Source: an uncultured SAR86 cluster bacterium (GTDB lineage: Bacteria; Pseudomonadota; Gammaproteobacteria; Magnimaribacterales; D2472). From it: a stretch of DNA of 64,000 nucleotides. Below are positions 9,159-19,454 of this stretch, one piece after another. The stretch covers positions 1 to 64,000 of the forward strand of contig CACNUQ010000002.1 of assembly GCA_902623685.1 (NCBI GenBank). The letters run 5' to 3'. The notes beneath the pieces are model-generated. The model saw only the letters and a program-made list of their open reading frames with translations. It searched no databases and was not told where the DNA came from. Numbering within the stretch: the first letter of the stretch is position 1; every line of letters begins with the position of its first letter. A program made the position numbers and the translations under genes.

Positions 9159-9842
9159 TTAACGGATTTTCCTTCCTATATGCGAAATAGATTCGAAAGT
9201 GACAAAATCGCCGATACTGTTGTTTAATAATTCTATAGTGCTGTTATGATTCTCAAGTGTGTCAAAACAGTTATGCCAAACAAAATCAAAAGTATTTTTT
9301 GTGTCTTCGCTTAAAGGTTTTAATAGTGCAGAAAGACATGATCCCATGATATCTAATTGTTTAATTTTTTTATGATGACGTTTCTCAAAGGCAAGCAAAT
9401 CAGACTCATTAAAGCCCTCTTTATAGTTACAATATCTAAATTCCTGAAAGTACATCCTCTCATCAAAGGGCAGAATCTTTCCTCTAATGCTAGCCTTATA
9501 TTCTAAAATATTATCTGTATCAAAAAGAAGCACTGATCCATTTTCATCATTCCATTTAATTTCATGGTTTTCTTTCCAATCTTTCCAAAATTTATCTCTA
9601 TCTTTGGTCCAAAGTTCTTGCTGCCATAGCATATCGTAATTATGGTTTGATGATCTTGGTAATAATGATACAGCCATGAGAATATCAAAATTCTCTTTAT
9701 CTATTTTTTCGTTCCATCGTTCAGTGAAATCTTTAAAATTTTCATCTGAGAAGTTAGGGCCTTTTTTACATGGAACAAATTCCACCATCCAATCGCCCCA
9801 TTCATCGTCATTTTTCCATATTTCTGAATCTACTTTTTCCAT
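9159..9842 (-). CDS. Hypothetical protein, 227 residues
   Basis: I do not recognise this protein. It is a soluble, highly charged and Trp-rich protein with no signal peptide or membrane segment. Short aromatic-acidic repeats such as WKNDDEWGDWMVEFVP occur in the first third, with an ExRYCNY segment in the middle. It follows the pattern of EthD-like or dimeric alpha/beta-barrel proteins only loosely, so I do not assign a family. It lies between the TonB receptor and the divergent nitrogen block. An operator-like TACATTTGTGC at 9964-9974 and an 11-bp inverted repeat lie in its upstream region. Codon use matches its neighbours. Confidence 0.6.
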   Translation of the reverse strand: MEKVDSEIWKNDDEWGDWMVEFVPCKKGPNFSDENFKDFTERWNEKIDKENFDILMAVSLLPRSSNHNYDMLWQQELWTKDRDKFWKDWKENHEIKWNDENGSVLLFDTDNILEYKASIRGKILPFDERMYFQEFRYCNYKEGFNESDLLAFEKRHHKKIKQLDIMGSCLSALLKPLSEDTKNTFDFVWHNCFDTLENHNSTIELLNNSIGDFVTFESISHIGRKIR

Positions 9843-9856
9843 ATTATCTAAACAAT

Positions 9857-9925
9857 TCCAAAAGAATCTATTACTAAGGAAGGATTTAAACCATTTAAAA
9901 TTCGTTAGTTTTTAATTCTTTTGGA
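9857..9925. repeat. Widely spaced 11-bp inverted repeat
   Basis: TCCAAAAGAAT (9857-9867) and ATTCTTTTGGA (9915-9925) are exact inverted copies separated by 47 bp. They lie just upstream of the 227-residue gene. They could be paired binding sites or form a stem in the leader RNA; nothing in the sequence decides between these. Confidence 0.5.
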
Positions 9926-9963
9926 GACCCAATTTTCATAAAAGCAATATACATTAAAAATAA

Positions 9964-9974
9964 TACATTTGTGC
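9964..9974. promoter_or_regulatory. Possible extra operator copy
   Basis: TACATTTGTGC differs from the TACATTTGTAC unit seen at 991-1001 by one base. It lies between the divergent 227-residue gene and the sigma-54 promoter. A single imperfect copy is weak evidence. Confidence 0.3.
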
Positions 9975-10008
9975 AGTTTTATTGATGGATATTTACTAAA
10001 GAATCAAT

Positions 10009-10024
10009 TGGCACAGTAATTGCA
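10009..10024 (+). promoter_or_regulatory. Sigma-54 (RpoN) promoter
   Basis: TGGCACAGTAATTGCA matches the RpoN consensus TGGCACG-N4-TTGCW at every defined position but one, with correct GG/GC spacing. Transcription would begin near 10035, giving a leader of about 30 nt to the porin start at 10065. Sigma-54 control of P-II/amtB by NtrC under nitrogen limitation is well established. I could not find a convincing NtrC site upstream. Confidence 0.8.
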
Positions 10025-10064
10025 TTACTAATTATTGTAAGTTCATAAACATATAGGAGAAATT

Positions 10065-10658
10065 ATGAAACGATTATTATTATTAGTAAGTATGCTTGCT
10101 ATCCCCTCTTTTGCAGCTGTAAGCGCAAATGTGGCCTTCACTTCAGATTATGTCTGGAGAGGAATGACACAAAGTGATGGGCCTGCCATTCAGGGCGGTT
10201 TTGATTACGAAGCTGAAGGCGGTTTCTACGCAGGCATCTGGGGGTCAAACGTTAATTTTAACGATGGCGCAGGTAGTGAGTTAGATTATTACGCTGGCTA
10301 TGGTTTTTCTTTAGGTAATGTAGGTGTTGACGTTGGTTACATTGCATTTGATTATCCTGAAAACCAAACTGGTTTAGATTTCGAAGAAATCTACTTAGGC
10401 CTTTCTTTTGGTGATTTAGGCGTGTTCTTCGCTTCTGGTCAAGATGGTGCTCCAGATTACACAGAATTTTCATATGGACTTGGTCCTGTATCGCTTTCAT
10501 ATGGTACTTATGATGATGTTAGCGATAATATTACTCTGAGTTATGGTTTTGCCTGCGGTTCATACGAGTGTGGACTGACTATGTATGACATGACAGATGA
10601 AGGATACGGAACTGGTGATGAAGATGGAATTTTCTTCTCAATTTCAGCAAGCCTATAA
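10065..10658 (+). CDS. TorF-family (Gcw_chp) putative porin
   Basis: A 197-residue exported protein. A signal peptide (MKRLLLLVSMLAIPSFAAVSA) leads to FTSDYVWRGMTQSDGPAIQGG, the diagnostic opening of the TIGR02001/Gcw_chp family. It continues in alternating beta-strands rich in Gly, Tyr and acidic residues and ends in SISASL, consistent with a small outer-membrane barrel. It has a good ribosome site (AGGAGA). It lies 3 bp before P-II and shares the sigma-54 promoter, so it is probably a nitrogen-stress channel that increases outer-membrane permeability for a nitrogenous solute. Family members are known near ammonium and nitrogen genes, but transport specificity is unproven. Confidence 0.85.
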   Translation: MKRLLLLVSMLAIPSFAAVSANVAFTSDYVWRGMTQSDGPAIQGGFDYEAEGGFYAGIWGSNVNFNDGAGSELDYYAGYGFSLGNVGVDVGYIAFDYPENQTGLDFEEIYLGLSFGDLGVFFASGQDGAPDYTEFSYGLGPVSLSYGTYDDVSDNITLSYGFACGSYECGLTMYDMTDEGYGTGDEDGIFFSISASL

Positions 10659-11000
<342 letters not shown>

Positions 11001-11014
11001 TTAAGGAGATTATT

Positions 11015-12292
11015 ATGGATGAAGTAAAATTTGCATTAGATACTTTCTATGCAATCATGTCAGGAGCTCTTGTCATGTGGATGGCAGCTGGTTTTACCAT
11101 GCTAGAAGCAGGATTAGTTCAAAAGAAAGATGTTTCTGAAATTGTAACCAAAAACCTTGGTTTATTTTCAATAGCATGTGTCATGTACTTAGTATGTGGA
11201 TTTGTGCTTATGTATCCATCTGATGCTGTATTTGCAATATCTGGTGGACTAGATGATGCCGGTGAAGCAATTGTCTATGGTATATTGCCAGCGATAGGAA
11301 CTTCCTGGGGCTTAAGTACTGATATGCCACTTGAAGAAATTGGTATGGCATATGGAATGGACTATTCACAACAAGCTGACTTCTTTTTTCAAGTCGTTTT
11401 TGTAGCGACTGCAATGTCGATTGTTTCAGGTGCTGTTGCAGGAAGAATGAAACTAATTCCATTTTTCTTATTTGCAGTTGTCTTAACTGCCTTTATTTAT
11501 CCTACTCAGGGATACTGGAATTGGGGCGGTGGATTTTTAAGTACTCTTGGATACTCTGACTATGCTGGATCCGGAACGGTACACCTTTTGGGCGCAGCTG
11601 CTGCCTTAGGAGTTGTCACTCTTCTAGGACCAAGAAATGGAAAGTATGCTTCTGATGGAACTGTTAATCCAATGCCTGGATCTAATATTCCCTTAGCTGC
11701 ATTAGGAACATTAATTCTCTGGTTAGGTTGGTTTGGATTCAATGGTGGATCTGAACTCGTTATCAGTGACGAAGCAAGTGCAATTGCAGTTAGCCAAGTA
11801 TTCTTAAATACTAATATGGCTGCAGCCGGTGGAGTGCTAGGAGCATTAATTTTAAGCTTAGTGATGACAGGTAAAAGTGATGTAACTATGGTAATAAATG
11901 GTGCTATCGCTGGTCTTGTTGCAATTACTGCTGGACCAAGTGCACCAACTGGTGGTGAATCTGTGATTATCGGATTTATTGGAGGCTTAATTGTTTATGC
12001 ATCAATTCTATACTTCGATAAAATGAAAGTAGACGATCCAGTAGGGGCAATTTCAGCTCACGGAACAGCTGGAATTTTTGGTGTAATGGTTGTACCTTTC
12101 ACTAATGGCGATGCAACATTCTTGTATCAATTCATTGGTGTTGTATCCATTGCTGGGTTTGGCTTTTTAGCTAGTCTAGGAACTGTTTACGTCATAAACA
12201 TGTTCATGCCAATCAGAGCTACTGATTCTGAACAAGAAGTTGGTCTAGATGCTTCTGAAATTGGAGTCGAGGCTTACCCAGAATTTAAGTAA
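11015..12292 (+). CDS. amtB: Ammonium transporter
   Basis: A 425-residue Amt/MEP/Rh channel with about 11 membrane helices. Family signatures include MWMAAGFTMLEAGLVQKKD near the N-terminus, the pore histidines in GSGTVHLLGAAAALG and ISAHGTAGIFG, and WLGWFGFNGGSEL. It conducts ammonium/ammonia across the inner membrane and is gated by GlnK. A ribosome site (AAGGAGA) lies 6 bp before the start. It follows glnK in the sigma-54 operon and precedes a strong terminator. The first periplasmic loop (YPSDAVFAISGGLDDAG...) is somewhat longer than in E. coli AmtB. No cleavable signal peptide is evident, unlike E. coli AmtB. Confidence 0.95.
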   Translation: MDEVKFALDTFYAIMSGALVMWMAAGFTMLEAGLVQKKDVSEIVTKNLGLFSIACVMYLVCGFVLMYPSDAVFAISGGLDDAGEAIVYGILPAIGTSWGLSTDMPLEEIGMAYGMDYSQQADFFFQVVFVATAMSIVSGAVAGRMKLIPFFLFAVVLTAFIYPTQGYWNWGGGFLSTLGYSDYAGSGTVHLLGAAAALGVVTLLGPRNGKYASDGTVNPMPGSNIPLAALGTLILWLGWFGFNGGSELVISDEASAIAVSQVFLNTNMAAAGGVLGALILSLVMTGKSDVTMVINGAIAGLVAITAGPSAPTGGESVIIGFIGGLIVYASILYFDKMKVDDPVGAISAHGTAGIFGVMVVPFTNGDATFLYQFIGVVSIAGFGFLASLGTVYVINMFMPIRATDSEQEVGLDASEIGVEAYPEFK

Positions 12293-12305
12293 ATACTATA
12301 ATTCT

Positions 12306-12338
12306 AAAAACCGTCAACTTTTGTTGGCGGTTTTTTTT
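12306..12338 (+). terminator. Rho-independent terminator after amtB
   Basis: CCGTCAAC and GTTGGCGG form an 8-bp stem with one G-U pair and a TTTT loop, followed by eight T. It separates amtB from the second P-II gene, implying a separate promoter for the latter (possible TTCACA-N16-TATATT near 12380-12408). Confidence 0.85.
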
Positions 12339-12443
12339 GCTTACAAATTGTGCAAAAAAATCATAATTCTATTAAATTTCACAAAAAATAATCAATATTT
12401 ATATTTTAAGATGCATAATAATGTAGAAGTTTGATAAAAATAA

Positions 12444-12797
<354 letters not shown>

Positions 12798-12815
12798 AAG
12801 TAGCTACTTCACAGG

Positions 12816-13949
12816 TTAATATAATTGTAATTTTCTAATCACAGGATTAGCGTATTGTTCCAATAATTTTGAACGCGCGCTAACTGATAATGACTTTGAT
12901 CTGTCATCTAATTGTTCCTGAGCTTTTTTAATTTCTCTGTTTGAATAGTCTGTTTGGCCTTGCCAATCCCAACCCAGTAAATTGCATGCAGCAAAATTTG
13001 TTGGATGGAGTTCATACATTTTTAATATTGAATTAGTTATTTTGCTTGAGATTGCTTGATAATCATCATTAAGCTCAAATTCCATTGGTTCAGAAATATT
13101 TAATGTGACATGTCCTTTAAATCCAGTTATCCCATTAGCAATGCTTTTTAAATCTTCATCTTTTTCTTTGACATATTTGTTATTAAATTCAGATGCATCA
13201 AGCTCCATCGCTTTTAATTGATCATTTGGATCAAATTCATATGAGATAGATACGGGAACAACACTTAAAGAATTAAAATAATCAGCAATAGATTTTGATT
13301 TTCTCTCACTTAAATGAATCATTTTTAACAACGCAGGATCAGTTTCATCAATTCCATCTTTAGCCCTTCCTTGTTTTTGGGCAATCCAAACTGAGTCATT
13401 ATCTTGAAATATACTTTTTTTAATAAATTGTGAAGCAAGGGATAAACCAGAGTAAATTTCTTTCTTAGTTGCTCCTGATCTTTGAATAATAAAGCTTTTA
13501 TTTAATCGAAATAAATCAGAGGCCCAGCTTTCTTCCATTAGATTATTTCCCACAGCAATGTTAAATGTTTTAAAGCCTGATTTATAAAGATTTAGAGCAA
13601 GAAGCGCCGCGTCTAATGTAATATCTCTATGATTGGAGATAAATAAATAGCTATGGTTTGGATTAAGCTTATCAAGCCCATTTACGCAAAAATCAGTAAT
13701 AGATTCTTTTACAACTTTTTCCATTAATTTTTTAAATACTTTTTGATAATCATCAATTGTGTTGATTGTTTTTACTCTTGAAATAAGTCTTTGCTTTATG
13801 AAGTACTTAAAGAAAGGGATTTTTGAAAAAATTCTTGGAAATTGAAGCCCAATTAAAGCATTTAAAACTGCTTGATTAGATGTAAGTGTTGACAGAACGC
13901 CCGCTACTTCATTGTCAGTATAAGGTCTAATATTTTTAAAGGGATCCAT
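12816..13949 (-). CDS. PlsC-like acyltransferase
   Basis: A 377-residue protein with a lysophospholipid-acyltransferase core. The motif region is FISNHRDITLDAALLALNLY near residue 105, the counterpart of the NHx4D block, here with five residues between His and the second Asp. KQGRAKDG near residue 195 matches the acceptor-binding Glu/Gly block loosely, and VPVSISYEF near 230 the conserved VPVxxxY. It probably transfers a fatty acyl chain to a glycerol-phosphate-type acceptor at the inner membrane. Similar proteins with NHRDIxLD are annotated as glycerol acyltransferases in other bacteria. It lies 4 bp after oadB and is probably cotranscribed with oadGAB, although no functional link is obvious. 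Confidence 0.7.
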   Translation of the reverse strand: MDPFKNIRPYTDNEVAGVLSTLTSNQAVLNALIGLQFPRIFSKIPFFKYFIKQRLISRVKTINTIDDYQKVFKKLMEKVVKESITDFCVNGLDKLNPNHSYLFISNHRDITLDAALLALNLYKSGFKTFNIAVGNNLMEESWASDLFRLNKSFIIQRSGATKKEIYSGLSLASQFIKKSIFQDNDSVWIAQKQGRAKDGIDETDPALLKMIHLSERKSKSIADYFNSLSVVPVSISYEFDPNDQLKAMELDASEFNNKYVKEKDEDLKSIANGITGFKGHVTLNISEPMEFELNDDYQAISSKITNSILKMYELHPTNFAACNLLGWDWQGQTDYSNREIKKAQEQLDDRSKSLSVSARSKLLEQYANPVIRKLQLY

Positions 13950-13953
13950 GGCA

Positions 13954-15243
13954 TCAGGCTAAAAGTTGAATCATTACTCCTGCGGCAACTGCAGATCCAA
14001 TTACTCCAGCTACATTAGGTCCCATGGCATGCATCAATAAAAAGTTTTGGGAATCATTTTCTAATCCAACTTTATTTACAACTCTTGCAGCCATAGGCAC
14101 TGCAGAAACTCCAGCAGCTCCAATCAAAGGATTGATTTTGTTTTTGCTGAGAGCATTCATTAATTTAGCCATCAAAATACCGGAAGCTGTGCCTATTGAA
14201 AAAGCAATTATTCCTAAAGATAGAATTCCAAGCGTTTCAGGAGTGAGAAACTGATCCGCTGCAAGTTTAGATCCAACCGCCAATCCTAAAAAAATTGTAA
14301 CTATGTTGATGAGTGAGTTTTGTACTACTTCACTTAATCTTTCAACAACCAAAGATTCTCTCATTAAATTTCCGAGACAGAACATACCAATTAGAGGAGC
14401 AGCACTTGGCAGCATCATGCCAACAAGGAAAACTAATATAATTGGAAATACAATTTTTTCTTTCTGAGAAACCTCTCTTAATTGAACCATTCTTATTGTT
14501 CTTTCAGAATTTGTTGTTAATAGTCGCATAATTGGAGGCTGAATTAATGGAACTAATGCCATGTAGGAATAGGCAGCAACAGCAATGGCACCCAAAAGCT
14601 CAGGTGCTAATATTGAAGAAACATAAATTGCTGTAGGTCCATCGGCACCACCGATAATTCCTGTTGCAGCAGCTTGCTTAAGGGTAAAAGTTACTAAACC
14701 TAATTTATTTAATAGCAAGGCACCAATTACAGTTGCAAAGATACCAAATTGTGCAGCAGCACCTAATATTAACGTTTTTGGATTAGCTAACATTGGGCCA
14801 AAATCAGTCATAGCACCAACACCCATAAAAATAACTAAAGGAGCAACTCCTGACCCAATCGCTACATTATAAAAAGTATTTAAAATTCCAGCCTTATAAC
14901 CTAATTCTAATGCATATTCATTTAATAACCATAACTGAGAATGTGATGCTGTTTTAATAAATGATGTTAAAGACTCACCATCAGTAGCTGAAACTAAAGA
15001 CATCGCTCCAGTTAATTCATTTACATCAGAATAATAAATTAACTTTTCTATTGGGCTTAGGGCTAATCCAATTTCAGGAATATTTGTAAGGATTGCACCA
15101 AAACCAATTGGTAACAATAATAGAGGTTCAAATTTTTTATTAATAGCTAAATACAATATTAGCAATCCAACCAATAGCATGATTGATTGTCCAGAGGTTA
15201 AACTGAAGATTCCTAAATTAGAAAAAATTGCTTCTAGATTCAT
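13954..15243 (-). CDS. oadB: Oxaloacetate decarboxylase beta subunit (Na+ pump)
   Basis: A 429-residue integral membrane protein with many hydrophobic helices. It contains [31 protein letters not shown] and [20 protein letters not shown], all characteristic of the Na+-translocating decarboxylase beta family. It decarboxylates the carboxybiotin carried by the alpha subunit and couples this to Na+ export. Its start overlaps the oadA stop by one base, which implies translational coupling. It could equally serve a methylmalonyl-CoA or glutaconyl-CoA decarboxylase, but the alpha subunit upstream points to oxaloacetate. Confidence 0.93.
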   Translation of the reverse strand: MNLEAIFSNLGIFSLTSGQSIMLLVGLLILYLAINKKFEPLLLLPIGFGAILTNIPEIGLALSPIEKLIYYSDVNELTGAMSLVSATDGESLTSFIKTASHSQLWLLNEYALELGYKAGILNTFYNVAIGSGVAPLVIFMGVGAMTDFGPMLANPKTLILGAAAQFGIFATVIGALLLNKLGLVTFTLKQAAATGIIGGADGPTAIYVSSILAPELLGAIAVAAYSYMALVPLIQPPIMRLLTTNSERTIRMVQLREVSQKEKIVFPIILVFLVGMMLPSAAPLIGMFCLGNLMRESLVVERLSEVVQNSLINIVTIFLGLAVGSKLAADQFLTPETLGILSLGIIAFSIGTASGILMAKLMNALSKNKINPLIGAAGVSAVPMAARVVNKVGLENDSQNFLLMHAMGPNVAGVIGSAVAAGVMIQLLA

Positions 15244-16997
15244 TAGCTTTGAATTTCAAACAAGGGAGTACCAGGCTTTACAGTATCTCCCGGTTTAACA
15301 AAAATTCTTGCAATGATTCCTGCTGAAGGTGCCTTAATTTCTGTCTCCATCTTCATAGCTTCTAGTATGAGAATGGTTGCATCAGCCTCAACAGAATCTC
15401 CCTCGGAAGCGATTGTTCTGAAGATATTTCCACCAAGAGGAGCCTCTATAATTGTTCCAAGCCCAGCTTCAACTTTAGTGTTACTCTTAATTTCATTTGC
15501 TTGTGTTCCATCATTAATTGTTACTGAATTATCAGCCTTCAGAGTGACTGAATATTCCTTGTCATCTACACTAACCAAGTAAGAAGAATCAGATAATTCG
15601 TGAATTTCTAGCGGCTCAGGTTCAAAGTAATCTGGATTATCAATATTTGCTAGAAAATTCACTCCAATTTCTGGAAACATTGTATAGATCAGTACGTTTT
15701 CATCAGATGATTCAGACATGAGATTGTTTTCTGTCATAGCTTTTTCAAAATCTTCTTTTGCTGACTGATAATCATCATTGAGTAAATCTGCAGGTCTGCA
15801 TGTAATAACAGCACTATCACCAATAGCCTGTTGCTGCAAATCTTTATTCACTGGTGCAGGAGTTTCTCCGTATTCACCTTTCAACAAAGACTTCACTTCG
15901 TTGGTGATGGTTGAATATCTAGAACCAGATAAAATATTTATAACAGATTGAGTTCCAACAATCTGTGAAGTAGGAGTAACTAATGGAATGTAACCTAGTT
16001 CTTTTCTAACTTTTGGGATTTCCTTTATAACATCATCAAATTTATCTATTGAATCTTGAGCTTTTAATTGATTTTCAAGATTTGTAAGCATCCCTCCTGG
16101 AACTTGCGATGCTATGATTCGCGCATCTACCCCTCTTAATGAACCTTCAAATTTCTTGTACTTTTTTCTTACTGACTGAAAATGCTCAGCAATAGACTTA
16201 AGGTTCTCGAGATCTAACTCTGTCTCACGATTTGTTCCATCAAGAATGCTTATCATCGTTTCAGTCGGTGTATGTCCATATGTCATACTCATAGATGAAA
16301 TTGAAGTATCTATTACATCTAATCCAGCTTCAATTGCTTTTACGCCTGTTGCAACTGAGAAACCAGTAGTTGCATGACAATGCAAATGAATAGGGATTTC
16401 AAGCTCATCTTTAAGTTTTGAAACTAACTCAAATGCAACATAAGGTTTCAGCAATCCTGCCATATCTTTGATTGCAAGTGAATGCGCGCCCATATCTTGA
16501 ATGCTCTTTGCAAGATCTACCCATAAATCAATAGTATGGACTGGACTTGTTGTATAGGAGATAGTTCCTTGAGCATGGCCTTCAGCAGCAATGACTGCTT
16601 GTAATGCTTGATGCATATTTCTTGTGTCATTGAGCGCATCAAAAACTCTAAACACATCAACCCCATTCTTTTTAGAGCATTCAACAAATTTATTTACAAC
16701 ATCATCTGAATAATGCTTATAACCAAGTAAATTTTGTCCTCTTAAAAGCATTTGTTGTGGTGTATTAGGCATCATCGATTTTATCTTTCTGATTCTTTCC
16801 CAAGGGTCCTCGCCTAAATATCTAATACATGAATCAAAAATAGCTCCGCCCCAAGATTCAACAGACCAAAAACCTACATTATCAAGATCCTTCATTGCCG
16901 ATTCCATATCAGAGTATCTAAATCTTGTTGCAAGCAATGATTGATGCGCATCTCTTAAAACTAATTCTGTTACACCAATTTTTTTAGAATCTGTCAC
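15243..16997 (-). CDS. oadA: Oxaloacetate decarboxylase alpha subunit, biotin-bearing
   Basis: A 584-residue protein. The N-terminal carboxyltransferase barrel has [16 protein letters not shown] and [13 protein letters not shown], plus metal ligands in [10 protein letters not shown] linker follows, then a C-terminal biotinyl domain with the lysine in [12 protein letters not shown] about 35 residues from the end. The enzyme moves CO2 from oxaloacetate to biotin; OadB then releases it while pumping Na+. Length is normal for the family. The order gamma-alpha-beta and the overlaps (4 bp with oadG, 1 bp with oadB) show one operon. The pump would give a marine cell a sodium motive force alongside respiration. 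Confidence 0.94.
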   Translation of the reverse strand: MTDSKKIGVTELVLRDAHQSLLATRFRYSDMESAMKDLDNVGFWSVESWGGAIFDSCIRYLGEDPWERIRKIKSMMPNTPQQMLLRGQNLLGYKHYSDDVVNKFVECSKKNGVDVFRVFDALNDTRNMHQALQAVIAAEGHAQGTISYTTSPVHTIDLWVDLAKSIQDMGAHSLAIKDMAGLLKPYVAFELVSKLKDELEIPIHLHCHATTGFSVATGVKAIEAGLDVIDTSISSMSMTYGHTPTETMISILDGTNRETELDLENLKSIAEHFQSVRKKYKKFEGSLRGVDARIIASQVPGGMLTNLENQLKAQDSIDKFDDVIKEIPKVRKELGYIPLVTPTSQIVGTQSVINILSGSRYSTITNEVKSLLKGEYGETPAPVNKDLQQQAIGDSAVITCRPADLLNDDYQSAKEDFEKAMTENNLMSESSDENVLIYTMFPEIGVNFLANIDNPDYFEPEPLEIHELSDSSYLVSVDDKEYSVTLKADNSVTINDGTQANEIKSNTKVEAGLGTIIEAPLGGNIFRTIASEGDSVEADATILILEAMKMETEIKAPSAGIIARIFVKPGDTVKPGTPLFEIQS

Positions 16998-17227
16998 GAC
17001 CTAATACCTCCTAAAACTTCTTTTATAATTTTATGATGAATATCGTTTTGCTCTGTTTGCAATGGATCATAGCTTTCTTCAGTAGTATTATCCTGAATTA
17101 AAACAGCAAAGAAAATTCTTAGTAAATTGACTGAAATTATCAACAAGACCAAAAAACTGAATACTACTGCCATTCCGCTATACAGCAGATTCATTCCTTC
17201 TTGTATTAAGATATCCTGTTCTTTCAT
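16994..17227 (-). CDS. oadG: Oxaloacetate decarboxylase gamma subunit
   Basis: A 77-residue protein with one membrane helix (GMAVVFSFLVLLIISVNLLR) followed by a short polar tail, the normal layout of OadG. The gamma subunit holds alpha and beta together and helps in catalysis through its C-terminal tail. It overlaps oadA by the ATGA junction and is the first gene of the operon. It is divergent from the phosphodiesterase gene with a 64-bp gap. The usual His-rich zinc-binding tail is weak here (only HHK is seen). Confidence 0.82.
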   Translation of the reverse strand: MKEQDILIQEGMNLLYSGMAVVFSFLVLLIISVNLLRIFFAVLIQDNTTEESYDPLQTEQNDIHHKIIKEVLGGIRS

Positions 17228-17291
17228 ATCTATTAGTTATAATCTTTGTATGGATTTATTGATTTTACACTAATCTAAGTACAATATTAAA

Positions 17292-18032
17292 ATGTCTATA
17301 CACCCCTATTTAGATGTTCCAGGAGTTGCAATCTCTGCTCATCGAGGTGGTAGTATTGAAGCACCTGAGAATACTATTGAGTCCTTTGAATATTCCATTG
17401 AGCTTGGATCCTCATACATAGAAACAGATGTGCAGCTATCATCTAATGGAATACCGTACATATTTCATGATGATGATCTTAAAAGATTATTTGGAAAAAA
17501 TATTATTTTTAATTCGTTGCATAGCGATGAAATAGACGAATTAATACTATTTGATAAATATAAGATCCCTACTCTAGAATCAACGCTGCAAAAATTTCCA
17601 GATACTTTATTTCAAATAGATGTCAAAACTGATGAAGTCGTCTTACCAACAATGAAAGTAATAGAAAAAACAAATTCAACAGATAAGGTATGCATAGCTA
17701 GTTTTAGTAGCAAAAGATTAAAACAAGTGCACAAACTTTACCCTGAAATTTGTTTGTCTATGGGTCCTTTTGAAGTAATGAAACTCTTATTAGCAAGCTT
17801 TGGCCTTTATAGAAATAAAGTTCCAGGGAATTGTTTGCAAATTCCTATATATCAATACGGGATAAAGTTAGTAACAAAAAGATTTATAAATTATATTCAC
17901 AGCATTGGTTTGAAAATTCATGTCTGGACAATTAATGATGAAGATACAATGCAGAAACTAATTGATTTAGGAGTTGATGGAATTATTACAGATAGGCCTA
18001 AAGCTCTTAAAGATCTTTTATCGCATCATTAA
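17292..18032 (+). CDS. ugpQ: Glycerophosphodiester phosphodiesterase
   Basis: A 246-residue GDPD-family TIM-barrel enzyme. It opens with SAHRGGSIEAPENTIESF (catalytic His in HRG), followed by YIETDVQLSSNG (metal ligands in ExD) and the second catalytic His in FHDDDLKR. The C-terminal KIHVWTINDEDTMQKLIDLG and GIITDRP are also family hallmarks. It hydrolyses glycerophosphodiesters such as glycerophosphocholine to glycerol-3-phosphate and an alcohol. No signal peptide is visible, so it is cytoplasmic, as UgpQ is. It is a single-gene plus-strand unit whose 3' end overlaps the minus-strand 62-residue gene by 4 bp. The symbol is by family only. Confidence 0.88.
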   Translation: MSIHPYLDVPGVAISAHRGGSIEAPENTIESFEYSIELGSSYIETDVQLSSNGIPYIFHDDDLKRLFGKNIIFNSLHSDEIDELILFDKYKIPTLESTLQKFPDTLFQIDVKTDEVVLPTMKVIEKTNSTDKVCIASFSSKRLKQVHKLYPEICLSMGPFEVMKLLLASFGLYRNKVPGNCLQIPIYQYGIKLVTKRFINYIHSIGLKIHVWTINDEDTMQKLIDLGVDGIITDRPKALKDLLSHH

Positions 18033-18217
18033 TTTTGTAGAAATTTTGCAAAGATTTTTCTTGCAAAAATGTACATGGGAATAATAACGCAAGAAGTGAT
18101 TAAAATTTCTAACCAGGTAGAAAACTGAAGCATTTCTCTTATAAAACCAGCTAAAAAAAGACTCACCAGACCTAGCAAGCTATATAAAATTATTGATTTT
18201 CGACTAAAAAGACTCAT
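18029..18217 (-). CDS. Small two-helix membrane protein
   Basis: A 62-residue protein with two hydrophobic segments (ILYSLLGLVSLFLAGFI and LEILITSCVIIPMYIFA) and a basic C-terminus. It overlaps the MFS gene upstream by 14 bp, the mark of a translationally coupled operon partner, and overlaps the convergent phosphodiesterase gene by 4 bp. I recognise no family. It may be a small accessory to the transporter or an unrelated inner-membrane protein. Confidence 0.6.
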   Translation of the reverse strand: MSLFSRKSIILYSLLGLVSLFLAGFIREMLQFSTWLEILITSCVIIPMYIFARKIFAKFLQN

Positions 18218-19454
18218 TGTTGCTTTTAACTCTTAAGAGAATAATCGCGCCCATGATAAAGAGTGCTGCTATTGGTATCAAGCCAAATCTTGTATCTTGA
18301 AAAAAAGTAACAAAAACTGCCACTAACGCAGGACCCATAAATGCACCCGCCCTTCCAAACATATTATAAAAACCAAAATATTCTCCAGATTCATCTTGCG
18401 GAATAAGGGTTGCATAATAACTTCTAGAAATGGATTGGATGCCTCCCTGAATAGCTCCTACCATGGAAGCTAAAACATAAAACTCAATGGCATTAGACAA
18501 AAATGCAGAGTATGCAATAACAAGAAGGTAGAGAGAAATTGTAAATAATAATGTGTTTTTCTCACCAAATTTATATGCAAATTTTGACCAAATTAAAGTT
18601 GTTGGGAAAGCCACAAATTGAACTAATATCAGTGCCACAATAATATCACTGCTTGGTAATCCTAAATTGAGGGCAAAATCTGCTGCCATAGCCATAATGG
18701 TATGAACTCCATCGATATACAAAAAGAATGCTAATAAAAAAATAAAAACATTTTTTTTTGAGGAGACCGTTCGTAATGTATTAATCACGCGTAAATAGGC
18801 CATTTTAAAATGGGATCCAGGCAAACTAACTCCTTTATCTTGAATTTTTAGTAAGATAGGTATTAAAAATAAAGTCCACCAAACGGACACACTAAGAAAA
18901 GACCATCTAACGGCATCTGCAACGCTTGATAATCCAAAAAACTCTGGTTTTATTGTCATGGCTGCATTAATAAGAAATAAAAAACCGCCTCCTAAATAAC
19001 CAAATGCAAATCCATAACTAGATATTCGTGCAATGTTATCTTGATTCGAAACTTGGACTAACATCTTGTCATATAAAGTATTGCCAGCAGCAAAACAATA
19101 ATTTGCTATTCCGAAAAATATTAAAGCCTGAAGCCATGAGCCTGCAGGAACAAAAAATAATATAGCAACACAAATTATTGAAATTGCTCCAAATCCGGAA
19201 AATAAAAATTTTGTTGTTCTGGAAACGTCAGTAATCGCACCGATAAAAGGCGAGGTAAATAAAAGAACTAAATTTGAAATCGTTAGGCCCCAGCCAAGAT
19301 ATGCGGTTTTGACTTCAGCATCGAGGCCTGAGGCCCAAAAATCATTGAAAAATATAGGAAAAAAAGCTGCTATAACAGTCGTTGCAAATGCAGAATTACC
19401 GCCATCATATAGGATCCATGCCTTAGCTTCTGTTGAGAGTTTAGCTTTGCTCAT
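18204..19454 (-). CDS. MFS transporter, UMF1 / Atg22-like
   Basis: A 416-residue major facilitator protein with about 12 helices. The start WILYDGGNSAFATTVIAAFFPIFF is the diagnostic N-terminal segment of the UMF1 family (DUF/Atg22-like effluxers). The first-half loop FIGAITDVSRTTKFLF and PQDESGEYFGFYNMFGRAGAFMGP in the second half are also family features. Yeast Atg22 exports amino acids from the vacuole; bacterial substrates are undefined. It overlaps the metallo-hydrolase gene by 14 bp and the 62-residue gene by 14 bp. Confidence 0.85.
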   Translation of the reverse strand: MSKAKLSTEAKAWILYDGGNSAFATTVIAAFFPIFFNDFWASGLDAEVKTAYLGWGLTISNLVLLFTSPFIGAITDVSRTTKFLFSGFGAISIICVAILFFVPAGSWLQALIFFGIANYCFAAGNTLYDKMLVQVSNQDNIARISSYGFAFGYLGGGFLFLINAAMTIKPEFFGLSSVADAVRWSFLSVSVWWTLFLIPILLKIQDKGVSLPGSHFKMAYLRVINTLRTVSSKKNVFIFLLAFFLYIDGVHTIMAMAADFALNLGLPSSDIIVALILVQFVAFPTTLIWSKFAYKFGEKNTLLFTISLYLLVIAYSAFLSNAIEFYVLASMVGAIQGGIQSISRSYYATLIPQDESGEYFGFYNMFGRAGAFMGPALVAVFVTFFQDTRFGLIPIAALFIMGAIILLRVKSNNESF

